Shown here: one piece after another, positions 13,901-24,274 of the stretch | How the letters are laid out: the number at the start of each line of letters is the position of its first letter | Position numbering within the stretch: the stretch's first letter is position 1 | Assembly (NCBI GenBank): GCA_003864495.1 | Contig: PEDN01001355.1 | Location: 682,001 to 746,000 of the forward strand | Source: Nemopilema nomurai | Taxonomy: Eukaryota > Cnidaria > Scyphozoa > Rhizostomeae > Rhizostomatidae | Length of the DNA stretch: 64,000 nucleotides | Direction: 5' to 3' | Position numbers and translations under genes: made by a program | The notes under the pieces: model-generated | The model's input: the letters and a program-made list of their open reading frames with translations, nothing else | What the model was told of the DNA's origin: nothing | The model's database searches: none

Positions 13901-16900
13901 ACAAAGTATTTGTGGCCACAAAATTTTTCTGAATTGCATAGTTATCAAAGCAGTCAATAGAAATAGATTTATTTCATGTAAACCACGCAGCATTTGTCCA
14001 CACTCAAATAATGAAAAGATAATGTTTACTTGAGAGATCATTCCATACATAAGCTAAATTATTGGAGCAATTATTTGAAGGAGGTGATACATCAAAACAG
14101 TAAGCACAGTGCTTAAAGGAATAGTTATCATATAACCGGGAATAGCAGGCGAGTTCATGTGAAATGGTGTAACAATTTATTCTTCCACAAAGAAGGATCG
14201 TAGTATAAAAAGTAGTACACGCTGTATCGCCCTCACACAAATTTTGACCTGAGTTACAAAAAAAGTCTAATTTGGGACTTAACAATGTTGTTAAGAAATG
14301 AGTTCCAATTATTCTGATACACTGGTGCGAACTTAGCTCCTTGCTCACTAGCAAAAATTATTTTTTAGTAAGATTAAAATATCATTAGCCTAACATGTTT
14401 AAAAACATCAATAATTGAATGCCAAGTTTCTTTCTGGCATGCGACTTCGACCTCAAACCTCATTTCCATGTTAAATGACGTGACGTGACCAAACCTTTTC
14501 CCGCAGATATTCGATTGTGCCCGACATCTTTCCAAGCAAAAGAGTTGTCCGTAACAGCTAACGATTACAGAATAGGATCGCAGGGGATTTTTCGTTGCAA
14601 AAGCGGATTTAAGCTTGAAGGTGATATAAGCGGGATTTGTGGCTCGGATTTGGCCTGGAGTGGACAGCGAAAATGCCGAGGTATGCAAAAAGAACTGAAA
14701 TTTAGAGGCAGAAAGGAACTAGTTAGGATGCGTAGTTGAGCACCCACAATGTAATGTAGTGTGTATAATTATGGCCCTTTTCCGATAGCATGGAAAGGAA
14801 GTGAAGTCAACAATTATTAGAACAACAACAAATGTATTGGTCGTTTTTACACGCTATAAAATGCTGATAATTGGCCGTAGCGAAGTGCTAGTTGAACTAA
14901 TGTTCAAAGGCATAGCTTCTCTAACATACTAAAGTAAGATCTAAAAATGAAGACAATGCTTTTTATTTTGGTGCCATTTGTCTCCAATTGTGTGGTTTTG
15001 TGTGAATTTTTAGGATTAACATTCTTAAAGGGTTATTTAAGTAGTGAATTTGTCGAAGGTCCTTTCATAGAACAGCAAAAAATGTTATTGTTAGTGCCTT
15101 GCCTTTGTTTTTAGGACCGTGTCATGTGAAATCCAAAAGTTTCTCACACGGAGATACTTTCCAAGTAAACTGTCCTCGCAGTAACGCCATTCGCAAGATA
15201 CACAAATGTAACGATGGGAAATGGGAGGCTGAGCAGGTGTCTCGCTGCCAAACAGGTAAGTACCATTGTTTTCTTACTAAAAAAGTCTATTGCAATTTAC
15301 TCCATCAGTCAATCGAAATTTCCCTTACCCTATGATGCCATATCATTGCTTTCACGAAACATCAAAGAGTAGAAAGATTGATCCAGGAAGGCGCAGCTAC
15401 CGCAAAAGAAAATTTTAAGAGAATCTTAAGAAGATATAGTTCTTATAAAGCATACCTTGTCTGGGCGTGCATGGGTTTTTAATGCCTTTCACACAAAGAT
15501 AGCAGCCCTTCAACTTTTGTCGTGAAATTTTGCCTTTTTATTTTTGTCAATGTACTTTTGGCCATTTTAGACCGAATTTTTAACAATTGTCATCTAAGAA
15601 TTGCTTTTATTGGAGCAATTATTTGAAGGAGGTGATACATCAAAACAGTAAGCACAGTGCTTAAAGGAATAGTTATCATATAACCGGGAATAGCAGGCGA
15701 GTTCATGTGAAATGGTGTAACAATTTATTCTTCCACAAAGAAGGATCGTAGTATAAAAAGTAGTACACGCTGTATCGCCCTCACACAAATTTTGACCTGA
15801 GTTACAAAAAAAGTCTAATTTGGGACTTAACAATGTTGTTAAGAAATGAGTTCCAATTATTCTGATACACTGGTGCGAACTTAGCTCCTTGCTCACTAGC
15901 AAAAATTATTTTTTAGTAAGATTAAAATATCATTAGCCTAACATGTTTAAAAACATCAATAATTAAATGCCAAGTTTCTTTCTGGCATGCGACTTCGACC
16001 TCAAACCTTATTTCCATGTTAAATGACGTGACGTGACCAAACCTTTTCCCGCAGATATTCGATTGTGCCCGACATCTTTCCAAGCAAAAGAGTTGTCCGT
16101 AACAGCTAACGATTACAGAATAGGATCGCAGGGGATTTTTCGTTGCAAAAGCGGATTTAAGCTTGAAGGTGATATAAGCGGGATTTGTGGCTCGGATTTG
16201 GCCTGGAGTGGACAGCGAAAATGCCGAGGTATGCAAAAAGAACTGAAATTTAGAGGCAGAAAGGAACTAGTTAGGGTGCGTAGTTGAGCACCCACAATGT
16301 AATGTAGTGTGTATAATTATGGCCCTTTTCCGATAGCATGGAAAGGAAGTGAAGTCAACAATTATTAGAACAACAACAAATGTATTGATCGTTTTTACAC
16401 GCTATAAAATGCTGATAATTGGCCGTAGCGAAGTGCTAGTTGAACTAATGTTCAAAGGCATAGCTTCTCTAACATACTAAAGTAAGATCTAAAAATGAAG
16501 ACAATGCTTTTTATTTTGGTGCCATTTGTCTCCAATTGTGTGGTTTTGTGTGAATTTTTAGGATTAACATTCTTAAAGGGTTATTTAAGTAGTGAATTTG
16601 TCGAAGGTCCTTTCATAGAACAGCAAAAAATGTTATTGTTAGTGCCTTGCCTTTGTTTTTAGGACCGTGTCATGTGAAATCCAAAAGTTTCTCACACGGA
16701 GATACTTTCCAAGTAAACTGTCCTCGCAGTAACGCCATTCGCAGGATAAAAAAATGTAACGATGGGAAATGGGAGGTTGAGCAGGTGTCTCGCTGCCAAA
16801 CAGGTAAGTACCATTGTTTTCTTACTAAAAAAGTCTATTGCAATTTACTCCATCAGTCAATCGAAATTTCCATTACCCTATGATGCCATATCATTGCTTT

Positions 16901-19266
16901 CACGAAACATCAAAGAGTAGAAAGATTGATCCAGGAAGGCGCAGCTACCGCAAAAGAAAATTTTAAGAGAATCTTAAGAAGATATAGTTCTTATAAAGCA
17001 TACCTTGTCTGGGCGTGCATGGGTTTTTAATGCCTTTCACACAAAGATAGCAGCCCTTCAACTTTTGTCGTGAAATTTTGCCTTTTTATTTTTGTCAATG
17101 TACTTTTAGCCATTTTAGACCGAATTTTTTAACAATATTCATCTAAGAACTGCTTGGGTATGAGGTAATTGACCAAGCAGACCAAGCACATTGTAACGCT
17201 GACACGTTTCAATTCCGATTGTAGGATGGGGTGTTTTGTGTATATAGGTGTGAACTCTAGTCTCTGTTTCTAGGCTGTACCAAGCCAAAGGCAATGACCA
17301 ACGGAAAAGTAAGCATTAATGGAGACGTGGCGGAATTTTCATGTTCTCCTGGGTACCAGGCTCTCGGTAATGTCAAATTGACTTGCCGCAACGGAAATTG
17401 GAGCGACAAAATACCGACGTGCATAAGTAAGTAGTGTTTTGTTGATGATCAAACACTGTAAAAGAAACTTAGTAGATTGAAAAGACTGAAGGCATTGTGC
17501 ACCTATACTGCAAATGATGACTTTAAATCGGCTAAACTGTTATGTTTGTTGACTAGCAGCTGATTTTCACTTTCACATTCTAGGTAATAAAAACTGTATC
17601 GCGGACGTTAAGCATCCACTTTTTGCAACGTCAGATTTTGTTCGTAACTCCAATCCCCAGACGTTTTATTGCCACAAGGATTACCAGTTAACAGGCTCAG
17701 CAGTACTTTTCTGTGCAAATGGGGAGTTCGAGGCTCCTTTACCAACATGTGGTGAGTTTGGCCTGTTCTTCCCCAAGGGCTATTATGGTCCTTATAGTCA
17801 GTTCCACTTAAACTGAAATTAACAATTAGACAGTTGCAAGTTAATTTGTTTTACAAAAAAATCCACAATAATCATAAGATAAAAAGGAAAACTGACAAAA
17901 AAGGCAGCAAGTTGAAAAGGATGTAATTCCGGGTTTTTTCCACGGTTTGTCGATGCAAAATATTTCGAAGGTTGAGTTGCCGGAATTGCCGAAGAGGTCT
18001 GGCTCAAGTTCCACTTTTTCAAGTTTTCCTGTTTGGCAAGGGCGTTGTTCAGGTATCTTATTGTGAAATTGAAAATATTTTAAGGCATGCCATTTTACAT
18101 CTTGGAACAAAGTTTGTTATTACTAAAAATCCCTGATAAAAAAGTTGCGATGATATAGATCCTAAGGAAGTTACGTTGCAAGCTACCTTACATACCGAAG
18201 TTGCATCCTGGTCTCAAGTGAAGACCAGCTATGCGATCTAAAACTGTAATGAAGATAAAATAGTAACTACAAAATGTTTTAGTAGGATCAGTACAATACA
18301 TGTTCCCACTAGAGTCGTGCTACCTAAACGGTTAAAATTGACGGTAAAAGATCTGAAGCTCATTGCAATAGCTTAATCGCATGTAATAATCGAATTCTGA
18401 AATACTTCTATATCATGAAATCTTTTTTGTAATCTTTGATGCAATCTTTATGGAACATCGTCGCCATTCGTTGAATTGTTCATGATCGTTCTTGATGAAC
18501 CAGCCACAAAATTTAATGCTCATAAAACGGTATTGCTATTCGCAGTTCGATCAAACTCCAAGACATGTCCGAGTGGGGATTCATATAAAACGCTATGCTC
18601 ATTACATGATAATGGTTAGTACAAAAACTGATCTTTTATTTCCAAATTGTTAAAGTTGTAACAACCAGGCTCTAATTCTAGGTCTTGTTAGCAATAATTG
18701 GGTTGACAGCCTTTTTTATCGTTAGATCCCCTTTCAGGGCCGATATCTAACTTAAAATTTAATGTCCATTTCTCTTTGATGTCCACCTTCATATTTGACA
18801 CTCATCTTCACTTTTGACGTCCATATTCATTACCGTTCATCTTTACTTTCGATGTCCATCTTCTTCGTTGACATTCCTCTTCACTTTTGGCGCTCATCCT
18901 CATCTTTGGCGTTCATCTTTACTTTCAATGTCCATCTTCTTCGTTGACATTCCTCTTCACTTTTGGCGCTCATCCTCATCTTTGGCGTTCATCTTTACTT
19001 TCGATGTCCATCTTCTTCGTTGACATTCCTCTTCACTTTTGGCGCTCATCCTTCATTATGTAGACAATCTTGGGTTCCGATAGTGTTCTACCTATAACAG
19101 ATTGGAATACAAGAGTCGTCTAGAATATTCAAACTAGAACCTGGGTTGAGAGTGGCCACTTATGGCTCTCTTCTCGTTGTTAAATTGCACTTGAGCTAAG
19201 AACGTCCAAGGCTATTTGTTTTGTCCCAGTTGCCTTCCTGTCAGCCACTACACTGTCAAGGTACAG

Positions 19267-19301
<35 letters not shown>

Positions 19302-19908
19302 GAAATATAGTCAGCCCATATAAATGCTCATCCTATTGAGACTGATATTTATCCAATCCTCTTGAAGAGGATCTGGGCCAGAAAGTGGTAATGTTAACCA
19401 TCGTTCTTTGACGACTTGTTATTAGCTACCTTGTAGATGTTTTGGCTTTAATTTGACTTGGGTGTCTCAATGTGATAAATAAAAGCAAAGGTGTATTATG
19501 GGAATTATTTGAAGTGCATCTATTGAAAAACCTAGTAGAATCTGTAATTTTTTCTACCATGTTGATAGACTTGGTAGAAAAACAACAAATTCGATACACC
19601 CATCGCCTGAAGCAATGATTGATTATGGCTTTTTTCTCTTCTCCTTTTCAGTTTTCGTGGCTGAAGTAACATATGTAGGTAGATATGAAATCGAAACTGA
19701 GATCAAAGGACGCTTGAAAGGGGACTGGAGTCAAACGAGTAAGACATTAACTGTGGTTCTTACTGAAGAATTAAAATGTGCTAACCCAAAGAATGGACAA
19801 CAGTATATTTTCTTCGCAGGAACTACTTTAGACTCCGTTTACAAAATTTTACCAATCCATACTCCTAAGCGCGGTATTCCTATTCTTAGATATTTTTGCC
19901 TGACCTGA
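4934..19908 (+). CDS. Large secreted mosaic protein: signal peptide, WAP-like, 13 CCP/sushi modules, WSC, NTR
   Basis: Eighteen exons: 4934-5006, 6563-6694, 7131-7316, 8989-9162, 9468-9647, 9989-10162, 10352-10528, 11276-11461, 12718-13035, 13698-13862, 14507-14680, 15115-15255, 16055-16228, 16663-16803, 17274-17426, 17584-17751, 18546-18614, 19652-19908. All 17 introns are GT-AG and phase 1, and the sum (3042 nt) gives 1013 residues plus TGA. Exon 1 encodes a signal peptide (MAGGG, then hydrophobic). Exon 2 has a WAP-like cysteine cluster (CKPPC, CLCDGLCGMSC). Exons 3-8 are six CCP modules (C-NG-Y-C-GY-C-W-C). Exon 9 is a WSC domain (YVGCF, KECFCG, KCGG). Exons 10-16 are seven more CCPs. Exons 17-18 resemble the NTR/TIMP fold (LCSLHDNVFVAEV, GQQYIFFAG). 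CCP and WSC bind proteins and glycans; NTR often inhibits proteases. An innate-immune, complement-like or matrix role is inference. An in-frame upstream ATG lies at 4853; I chose 4934 because it puts the hydrophobic core at the N terminus. Confidence 0.88.
6563..6694 (+). other. WAP-like four-disulfide exon of the CCP/WSC/NTR gene
   Basis: The exon is phase 1-1 and 132 nt. It encodes a compact cysteine-rich segment with the order C-x3-C-x5-C-x6-C-x-C-x3-C-x3-C (CKPPC, DSQCSGKKACLCDG, CGMSC). The spacing resembles the C-terminal half of a WAP four-disulfide core. It sits between the signal peptide and the first CCP. WAP domains are often protease inhibitors, but the match here is partial, so the name is a structural guess. 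Confidence 0.55.
6777..6797. repeat. (TAA)n microsatellite
   Basis: About seven uninterrupted TAA/AAT triplets in the second intron of the CCP/WSC/NTR gene. Confidence 0.9.
11007..11188. mobile_element. hAT-like MITE, 182 bp, exact 8-bp target duplication
   Basis: The ends are inverted copies: left CAGGGACGGACTTA and, read on the other strand, right CAGGGGCGGATTTA (12 of 14 match). The element is flanked on both sides by the octamer ATCACATT (10999-11006 and 11189-11196). An 8-bp duplication with CAGGG-type ends is the signature of the hAT superfamily. It carries C-rich and G-rich homopolymer tracts (a long C run at about 11145-11161) and no coding capacity. It lies in the CCP-gene intron before the sixth CCP exon. 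Confidence 0.9.
11744..11900 (+). pseudogene. Dead CCP (sushi) exon inside the CCP/WSC/NTR gene
   Basis: Read from TGT at 11744, this gives a recognisable CCP module: an initial Cys, LPKY, VYYFG, then GFVLKG, KQTCGEYVWQG and VPSCE. The expected second cysteine block before the GF motif is lost through a small deletion, and an in-frame TAA stands at 11825-11827. The upstream AG (11742-11743) would no longer join in the phase-1 frame used by the other CCP exons, although a phase-1 GT donor (11901) survives. The 3' half most resembles the CCP exon at 13698-13862. It is best explained as an ancient CCP exon that has decayed. Confidence 0.7.
14059..17155 (+). repeat. Direct tandem duplication of a 1.55-kb block carrying two CCP exons
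   Basis: Copy 1 is 14059-15606 (1548 bp) and copy 2 is 15607-17155, head to tail with no spacer. Homology begins at TTATTGGAGC in both copies (14059 and 15607). Each holds one 174-nt CCP exon and one short 141-nt CCP exon with their introns. By eye the copies differ at roughly a dozen to fifteen positions, about 99% identity, so the event is recent or the copies are being converted. Splice sites are intact in both and the coding phase is preserved, so both copies can be used. Confidence 0.95.
18770..19060. repeat. 76-bp minisatellite in the penultimate-to-last intron of the CCP gene
   Basis: The phrase GTTCATCTTTACTTTC recurs at 18835, 18911 and 18987, giving a 76-bp period for about three copies. 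Neighbouring sequence shows a shorter degenerate theme of CATCTTCACTTTTGACG-like words. It lies wholly within the intron 18615-19651. The incidental open frame across it has no sign of being a gene. Confidence 0.85.
19267..19302. repeat. (TTG)12 microsatellite
   Basis: Twelve perfect TTG triplets in the last intron of the CCP/WSC/NTR gene. Confidence 0.95.
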
Positions 19909-20096
19909 CCTGAAAATATTCTGGACGAGCAAAGCTTTTGTTAAAAACATATAGAACCATTTTAGAAAAGATGATAGAAGGAAATCTGCAACCTTCCTAT
20001 AATGTTTTTATTTCTGTGCTCCATCTTGAGAATGTGCTTTAGAATGTGTTAGAAAGTTAATGATATCGTAAAGGATCATCGATCTTTATTTTGGCA

Positions 20097-20102
20097 AATA
20101 AA
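20097..20102 (+). promoter_or_regulatory. Probable polyadenylation signal of the CCP/WSC/NTR gene
   Basis: A canonical AATAAA about 190 bases after the TGA stop at 19908, the first such hexamer downstream. Assignment is by position only. Confidence 0.5.
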
Positions 20103-22177
20103 GGATAATTGTTAGGTCATTGAGGGCACGCCTCCCTCCCCCTATCTGCTGAACAAAGATTCTGCCAGGGTATGGAACGAATAGGACGATTAATGTCTGC
20201 ATGTTTGTCCCGTGTTCTTTTCACGAAGATTTTCGATGCAGTACAAATCTTAATGCAGCATACATGTTTATAATATGCCACCCCCCAAAAAAATTTAAGT
20301 TGAATCAAGTATTTTTATGAAATGAAATAGATGACACTTCATGGTAATAATTTTTTTGTTCTCTGGTTTGTGAAAATGTACTTATTGGGGTTGCATCCGC
20401 GCTTTGTACGAAAATTTCCAGAAACCATACAAAGAATGCAAAGCGTTTCAAGAACCTATTCTAGGGGCTCTGCTGGTCAAAGATTTTGTCTTGATAATGT
20501 ATCCTTTGATTAAAGAATAGCAAGGCTATGAATCAAATGTGAATCATCGCATTTCCTATTTTAACCCTGTGCTGATAATCGATACCAAGTCGAAGTTTGC
20601 CTAAGTGGGTGAACGGTGGTGAACACCAGTATCTATAAAATGCTTTTGCAACAAAATTAAAACGCCCGCAGAAAGAGCGCGGCTGCATAAAATGGTGAAT
20701 CACGCAATGCCCAATATAAGTAGGATTCAGCTATAGGGTGACAACTTTAAGATAATCAAGATCTTGCCAAAATATATACTGACGATAATTTTTGTATCAA
20801 TGGGCAAGCTATGTCATTTTTATCTGGGAGCTTTGAAGAATCAATTCTATGCAAAACTGTGAAGCGTGCAAATATGATTTTGGAAAGATGTTTCTGCCTA
20901 GTGTAGATCTTTCGAGAAATATTGGTAATGATCAAGATAGATGCCTTGTTTATTCATAATTTCTCATAACTACAGCCTCAACTTCATTTTGTACCAGGGG
21001 TGAGCCCAAAAACAGTGGGCAACGAAGGGTCAGGGTTACACCTTAACAAATGTTGAAGAACGCCTTTTTGCAACATTAGATGCGAAATAAAGCTTGTCGT
21101 TGATGAAATATGTATTTCTCAATAAAATATTCCAATCTCATTTAGTTTAATTTCAAGGGTACGAGTTTAAACACAAATGTTAACATGAATATCCAAATAG
21201 TTAAGTTGGAATATCAGAGTGGTAGCTTTTGGCTCCTAGTAGCTTCCAATTTTAAAATGAGGCTGTTCAGTTCCTTTTGTCAGCCATACTTCATTCGATG
21301 CTAATTTGAACAAGGCCCCAAACCTTTCATCAGACATTGATGCTCGAATTTTTAATGATTTTGACCTTGCTGTGTTCGCATGATGCACTTGTGACAGGTA
21401 GAGTTGTAACTATCCTAAGAACTTCAAATTTTTTAGGTATAAGTTAAAAAGTGAATATTTGCTAAAAACCTTTAATAATCTGGTTAGATCCTTGCTTGGC
21501 TTCTTACAAAAAAATGAACGTGTCGATATAAAGGCTATATCCCCGAAGTCTAAAATACCCACTCATTAGTTTACACTGCATAAAAAGCCTTTTAAGTCAA
21601 AGAGTTAAAGCAAATTAAGAAGTATTGAACGTACCTAAGTTTCCAAAACTTCTGCAGAAAAAGCAAGAAGCAGCGTTAATTTGTTCTGAATATTCAAACC
21701 AAGGGTGCATCGCAATCTCATACCAACATGGCTGAAACGAATAATTAAGTTACCTTAATCGTTATTTTCTTGCATTCTTTGATAGCAGGTCTTTTAATCA
21801 AGGCTCTGTTCGCATTATCGACAACCTCGGATGGATCGCGTATCTCCATGACAACATGAACGTGGATAAAATTCAAAATGAAGATGCCAAAACTTTTTTC
21901 TTAACAGTCTGCTGTTAGGTTGCAGCTGTGCCTTCAAATTACGAGATCTGACACTTAATAATGACAGCAGCAGCATTTTTATTTTAAATTAAACATTTTT
22001 ACAAAACATACACAAATTTACCAGACGATACCACAGGAAGCATGGGAATACAAAGCAACCCTATGGTAATTACATTCAACATATAAAACTAAATTAACTA
22101 CAATTTAAAGGTGCAAAATGAACGATTAGAAGAAATTGAAACTATTTCTAGAGAGAGGAGAGGAGAGAGGAAATATC

Positions 22178-23090
22178 TTATTTGTACCACCAATTTAATT
22201 CAAAACGTTTAGAGGCCTGGATATATTTTAGTGTTGCAGCGAGAATTTTCGAATTTGATTCGAGTGGTAATTCTTCATGGCCATCGAGGATGATTTTTAG
22301 CAGATCTTCATTTGAAAGATTTATCAGAACATGAGGCAACAATATCGCATTTACGCTGTTGAGGAGATCGCATCTATCTACGTTATAACCATGGCAGAGC
22401 AGAAAATAGTGCTCCGTGTCCTTAACACCGTCATTTATCGGGCACAAAGGGTTCAAAATGTCATTAAAATTGTGCTTAAATCTATAGAAATTTAGCTCAC
22501 TGAGTCCAACACGTAACTGCGTTAAGATGGATAGGCCACTTGGGTCATGAATATTGTAGACTGGTTTGGGGGGTGGACGGATAATGGAAAACAATTTTCA
22601 ATGGAAAACATTAACCAAGGTCGATTGCCTAATCTTAGGATCGAGCTTTTCCCATTCCAACAAGCAGTTGGGAAAGAAGCTCTGTTTAAAACTGTTTGTT
22701 CTTGCCCAAATTGGCCCAATCGTGGTGCGCCAATTGGATTCTTGAAGATCGGGAATTTGATGTCTTGTATAATCTGGTGTTAGGTCGTTAACTATTTTAA
22801 AGAAAAGGACGAGACGTCTACTTCATCGTTGGGGGTTTAAAGATTCCCACCCAAACTCGTCATACAGCTTCTCACGAGAAGTACCTTTCCAAGCACCTGG
22901 CACTGCTAGTGCAGCAGAATACTGGGTAGATTCAAATTTTTCCATTTGATTGGTTAGGGTGACGCGATGGCTAAACTCGCAAATTTTGCTTGGTGTATGA
23001 TATATGATGTTCCCGTAATCGAAATGTGGTCGAAAATACAGTTTATATATCTCATTTAGCACTGACCAGCAGCACTGACCACCCTTCAAG
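22178..23090 (-). pseudogene. 5'-truncated, inactivated non-LTR retrotransposon (reverse transcriptase C-terminal part)
   Basis: On the - strand, reading from about 23090 down to the stop at 22178, a nearly continuous frame gives the end of a LINE ORF2-type polyprotein. Visible are the thumb-region phrase LYFRPHFDYGNIIYH, then ALAVPGAWKGTSREKLYDE and GWESLNPQRR, and near the end a zinc-knuckle-like CPIN-(~9)-EHYFLLCHGY typical of jockey/CR1-like elements. An internal TGA interrupts the frame at about 22603, just before KLFSIIRPP. The endonuclease and most of the RT domain are absent. It is a dead, 5'-truncated insertion lying antisense between two genes. Confidence 0.82.
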
Positions 23091-24274
23091 AAATAGTTTC
23101 TCCCTATTAACGAATCTGACGATGATGATCCATACTGTGTCAGCCGAGGACTGAAGAAGAAATATAACTAAGCATCACAATGCAAATAAAAGAAAAATTG
23201 CGATCGCAAAGAGAAAAACTTAGACCCCATTCTGTTTTTTATCCAGTTTTTATCCAGTTTAGAAAATGTCCACCCTAGTCCATCCCGTGGCGCCACCCCC
23301 TTTTTATACCATAACTTTTGCAATTAGGTCTTCCATTTCTGTTTCGAATCTCATGCTTGGCAGTCTTCTTGTTAGGACATGATACAGATTTTAGGATGCA
23401 AAGAAGGAAAGTAGGTTTGAGGAACTACTCTAGACACGTTTTCCTTAAATACTTAATTTTGATCAGGAATTTTTTTCTGCAGACCGGGTAGATACTAAAT
23501 GGCATATGGCTCAAGCATTTGGTTGTGGAAATACAATTTATGCTTGATATATAAATGAATGATAATAATGAGAAGGAGTGAGGAAATTGGTATCAAAGGA
23601 TTGTAATCTGTTTGCATTTTTTTGTGGTAACTTGTATACGTTCTTGTGCTTCGCATCGATTTTACACGCTCATGATGCTTTGAATAGAGAGCTTATTCGA
23701 CGAATTTCATTCTTCTTGGAGATGAAAGGGAGGCCTTTGTGTATAACTGAGTATTCATAGTTGTAAGCAAGTTGACTGATGCAAAAGTTTGGCAATGAGA
23801 TGATAATAGAATTCGAAAGAAAACCCTTTTCATTTCTCTCCACCGTAAAGGCTGATTTTTTTTCTTCTAGGCTAACGCATGGCCACAGATCTATTGCATT
23901 TTCTTTAAAAGCAACTGTAATGTAAATGACTGGAAATAATTAACTTACTGGATCGAAAATGGAAAAACACCCCATACTCAAAATCAATACACTAGAACAT
24001 AAGCCAAGCACTCCACAAAAAAAGTTGTGGAGCCTTCTAATCTTAATTGTTCAACAGGGGTAACGCCAGCACAGTGGGGTTTTAGGGGCAAGTAACAGAT
24101 TAATTTAACTTGAAAAGCTTAGCGACCTGAAGAGACCCTTTGTGACCAATGGGGTATACCTCATTGTTTGTGACTTGTGCTTCGCAGGCCAGGCTGCCGC
24201 ACTTTTTAATGACTACGAGGCCGCAAGCAGCGTAATATTTCCAACGTTTGAAATCTGCTGAACACACTGGCAAG

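Larger units (their letters stand above)
19909..24274. other. Intergenic region between the CCP/WSC/NTR gene and BUB3
   Basis: Apart from the poly(A) signal near 20.1 kb and the LINE remnant at 22.2-23.1 kb, I see nothing coding that can be supported. The last few hundred bases before 24275 should contain the BUB3 promoter and 5' UTR. Confidence 0.5.

Noticed and set aside
13694..14050. 118-codon open frame on the - strand
   Set aside because: Antisense shadow of the CCP exon at 13698-13862 and the following intron.
14004..15902. Repeated - strand frames of 116 and 102 codons in the duplicated block
   Set aside because: They recur only because the DNA block is duplicated; they cover introns and show no domain.
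18814..19023. Open frame of repeated SSLLSMSIFF-like words
   Set aside because: It is a by-product of the 76-bp intronic minisatellite.
23578..23760. Short + strand frame with Cys/Phe-rich start
   Set aside because: Begins at a non-ATG codon, lies in AT-rich intergenic sequence, and shows no signal peptide boundary or mature cysteine pattern.
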